Source: Lingula anatina (Eukaryota > Brachiopoda > Lingulata > Lingulida > Lingulidae). From it: a stretch of 25,090 nt of DNA. The stretch's first letter is position 1. Each line of letters opens with the position of its first letter. Position numbers and translations under genes: made by a program. Location of the stretch: assembly GCF_001039355.2 (NCBI RefSeq), contig NW_019774625.1:1-25090 (forward strand), in the 5' to 3' direction. Shown one piece after another: positions 22,149-25,090 of this stretch. The notes beneath the pieces are model-generated. The model did no database searches. It was not told the origin of the DNA and was given only the letters and a program-made list of their open reading frames with translations.

Positions 22149-22836
22149 GCTGGTTATTTTACTGTATGCAACGTTCTTCTATGTGAAACTCTGGATAATG
22201 ATAATAAAAATAATATGATCAAAACAACAACAACAATAATAATAATAACAACAACAAAAACGACTGGTTCTTAAAATTGTCTTCATTTCACATGTTTGAG
22301 GACTTTGCTTTCGTGCTTTAGCAAGGCGTCAAGAATAATACAAAGGGAGTGCTAACATAAGAATATTCGGGCGAGAATATTCCATGAGCACTAACAATTA
22401 TACCGAAGACGTTGGGAAGTTTTAAGTTTGTTTATGAAGTTTACCTCTTTAGTCACCTCTTTACCTAGGCTCTCTTCACCTTCACCCTCCAAATATTAAT
22501 GTTTATATACATCTTCGCTTTTATATCCCGATGGTGTCAGCAAAAAATACTATGAAGCCACCGTGGTGCAATACTCGTGGTGCAACCACCGGATGTTTTG
22601 ATAGGTGCTCAGCATTAACAGTCCAGCCAGGCTTTGATTGGTTGAAAATAAACCTAAAATCAACAAAAAATATAGGCCAGTTGCTGGGTTGTATTGCTAA
22701 AGAATTTAATGTTTTTAATTTAATGAATTTTTTTATTCAACATTGATTTATATAGATTTATCCGTTGTTTGTTACCTATATTGGATTTGGAGCATCTTGA
22801 AGCACCCCACCTACCGACGGAAAGATTGTTTATAAC
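22149..22836. promoter_or_regulatory. Second copy of the divergent intergenic region
   Basis: This 688-base counterpart of 10139-10853 keeps the paired GTGGTGCAA element (about 22563-22586) and the following CCGGATG. It differs by small indels, for example extra sequence around 22363-22381. Confidence 0.55.
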
Positions 22837-23130
22837 ATGGCAATAGGAGTCAGCGGTGCTATTTTTATAGCTCGCATTTTCTTCGTGATACTGCTGTTCC
22901 AGAAATATTTGGTGGGTATTTAAAGACGTAGATTGGATGGTGCATATAGCTTATTGGAGAATTATAATGGAAAGACGCAATTGCCTCTTTTAAATACGAT
23001 TTATCCTTAGAACTTGCTCGAATGTTTAACCGAGTTCTTGATTATCATGAGCACTCGTATTTCACATATATAGATGTATTACACATTATCATTTATGAAT
23101 AGATTTTTCTTACCCCACCATCCCCTTCCA

Positions 23131-23182
<52 letters not shown>

Positions 23183-24439
23183 GCACACACTTATACTTGT
23201 CTGTCCTCAACTCTCAGATACAACTTTGTGTAGATGCCTTAGTCGGGTGCAAAAGTCCAGAATGACATTTTGGTTAATTAAGTGTCCCCTTTTCAATCTA
23301 GGTGTTCTCTGCTGAGGAAGATGACCATTTCCATGGTGTCAACTACACTGTGGGCAGCCAGGAAGGCAACGGGAGCTATGTGACCTTTGATAAAGGAGGA
23401 GCCGAGGGTAAATCTCAGGAGATGACGGAGGCGGTCTTCTGGGTCTTCCAGAAGACAATCAGAAATCTTTAGTTTACATTGATAGGCGATTCATTTATTT
23501 TGTGGGAAACCGATCAAAAAAGATGAAGGAATAAGCTAAACAAAATGATTATTATAATAGAAATTAAAATGTAGAAAAAAAGAGAGAAATAAAAAGAAAG
23601 TTCTTCTGACTTCTTTAAATTTCAACAAATTCTCTTAATCACCAAGTTTTATCTTATCCAAAACTGTTGATAAACTTACAGGTTATATATATTTTTTATT
23701 GTTCATTTTTTAGATTTTTTTTTCACTTTTAGCAATATTGATGAAGTTCAACAGCTTCATTATGAGAGTGAATGAAAAATTACAAACTAACTATCATTAT
23801 TATTTCCAGTGCCCAATGTAACGGATATACATCCAGGTCTTGTTGTCCATATTGATGCAAATGATGATGAAATCAAACCCAAGGTTCCCACTAACAAGAA
23901 AAGTAAGTAGTGTGACATCTGAGACCTTTGTACAGGGTGAAACCTGATAGAAAAAAAAAAAACAACTATTCTTGGGGGCAGTCTCACTGGCAAATTAATG
24001 ACTGCCAAAAATAACTGAGACTATTTGATTTTTGTCAAAGGTATTGGTAGCTTTTGGCTTAAAGTTACACTTTTGAACAATTATTCATTTTGTTGCTTTT
24101 GTGATACCATGTGCCATTAGATTAAAGTATGTGAAGCATGAAATTATCCATGGACAGATATGACAAAAAAGGAAAGTGAATTAAAAAAATATCTTAAAAA
24201 GTAAAGAATACTTACAAGTACCGATATGCAAAATACTAGTATTTGATTGTCTTTCTCCGTCTTTTCCTCAGAGAATGACTTACAGGCTAACCAAGATGGT
24301 GGCATTGAGATAACAGATGAACAAATAGGAGTCATCATGGTGATAGTCATTGTTGTCATGGGGATACTGCTCTGTGTTGTTATTGTTATCTGTAGAAAAT
24401 CAAAGAAGATATACAGGAAGAAACACCCACTGGAGGAAG
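22837..24439 (+). CDS. Second copy of the membrane-glycoprotein gene, exons 1-4 (runs off the window)
   Basis: Exons 22837-22911, 23302-23407, 23810-23902 and 24272-24439 match the first copy in length and phase. Five residues differ: L3I and G6S in the signal peptide, H109Q just before the membrane span, A122G within it and W132C at its end. All splice sites are intact. The exon 4 acceptor reads CTCAG here and CTCAAG in the first copy. Exons 5 and 6 would lie beyond 25090. Confidence 0.82.
23131..23179. repeat. (CA)n microsatellite, second copy
   Basis: Longer counterpart of the tract at 11162-11204. Confidence 0.95.
23430..23547. mobile_element. Degraded MITE-like element, second copy
   Basis: The same element fragment as at 11444-11560, at the same site in intron 2, so it predates the separation of the two copies. 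Confidence 0.5.
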
Positions 24440-25090
24440 GTAATTTTGAAATAAACTGGAAATGAGATAATGTTATTTTTTCACAAAATATTCTTTAAGA
24501 TATTCAAAGATAAATTTCTATGTCATTATGATACTTGTATATTCAGTCTGCACTGGGTCTTGTGTTGTTAGTGCTTGAAAATGGTGCTGACATCTCATAG
24601 TGAGTATATTTGACTATTGTAAAAAAATAGTTTGTGACAAAAATATTAGTGACATTTGCTACCAATTAACAACTACCTAACTCGTTACTGGTGAATCTAT
24701 TTCAACTATGTCAACTTATGATTTTGAAATGCAGTGGTTTAAGCTGATATGTATATCAGATCTTGTTTGATATGGTGTGTTATGAAAGGAACAAATATGA
24801 AAAAAATAGTAGAGGAAATATAATTTTGGAAATATTTTGTATTTAGTCATGTATTTGTTAAGTAGAGATGAATGTCCTCAGGATTTCTCCAGAAATCTGG
24901 ATAATATTTGTGTTATATTTTTGCTCCCTGGCCCCCACATATGGGTATTATTGGCATTTGAAATTGTCCAATTTGTTTGAAAGGTCCACTTGCATCTGGT
25001 CAAGCAAGAACCAACAAAAATATAAAAATTGCTGTTTATTATCAAGGGGGTTGTGGGGTAAGAAAAATCAAAATTTTATCATGGACTTTT
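24440..25090 (+). other. Start of intron 4, second copy of the membrane-protein gene
   Basis: Similar to 12452-13060 until about 25034, then different. No exon is visible before the window ends. Confidence 0.7.

Larger units (their letters stand above)
21373..25034. repeat. Long direct repeat, copy B (matches 9359-13060)
   Basis: Starts immediately after the N at 21372 and runs almost to the window end, where the two copies part at the poly-T/G tract of copy A. The same orientation and order of all parts, introns included, show a DNA-level copy and not a retrocopy. Confidence 0.92.

Noticed and set aside
1-25090. CRISPR arrays, operons or bacterial-type features
   Set aside because: The spliced genes, microsatellites and animal transposons show nuclear animal DNA. 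I found no regularly spaced repeats of CRISPR type.

Overview
The window is AT-rich animal (metazoan) DNA, most likely from an outbred marine invertebrate. Genes are split by many GT-AG introns, microsatellites are frequent, and degraded DNA transposons are present. I cannot name the species. Three single-N positions (2567, 17471, 21372) mark joins between assembly pieces. Two long direct repeats abut two of these joins, so part of the apparent duplication may be allelic copies placed side by side.

Layout. Positions 3731-10138 on the minus strand hold a complete 11-exon gene for a 1038-residue RBR-type (RING1-IBR-RING2) E3 ubiquitin ligase. I assembled it by matching splice sites and reading-frame phase across every intron. 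Its last three exons and 3' flank are repeated at 1-2484, directly against the N at 2567. Facing away from it, at 10854-13633 on the plus strand, is a six-exon gene for a 203-residue type I single-pass membrane glycoprotein that I do not recognise. The two start codons are 715 bases apart, so the pair may share a promoter region.

Positions 13634-17470 hold the probable long 3' UTR of the membrane-protein gene and then non-coding DNA with simple repeats. Positions 17472-18730 hold a dead Tc1-type transposon. Positions 20534-21286 hold the first three coding exons of a METTL27/WBSCR27-like methyltransferase, cut at the N at 21372. From 21373 to the end the sequence repeats 9359-13060: exon 1 of the RBR ligase, the divergent intergenic region and exons 1-4 of the membrane-protein gene, with small differences.

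In effect there are three genes (RBR ligase, membrane protein, methyltransferase) plus partial second copies of the first two. The likely explanation is unresolved haplotypes in a scaffold; true tandem duplication is the alternative. The RBR coding sequence is identical between copies where I compared it. The membrane protein differs at five residues.
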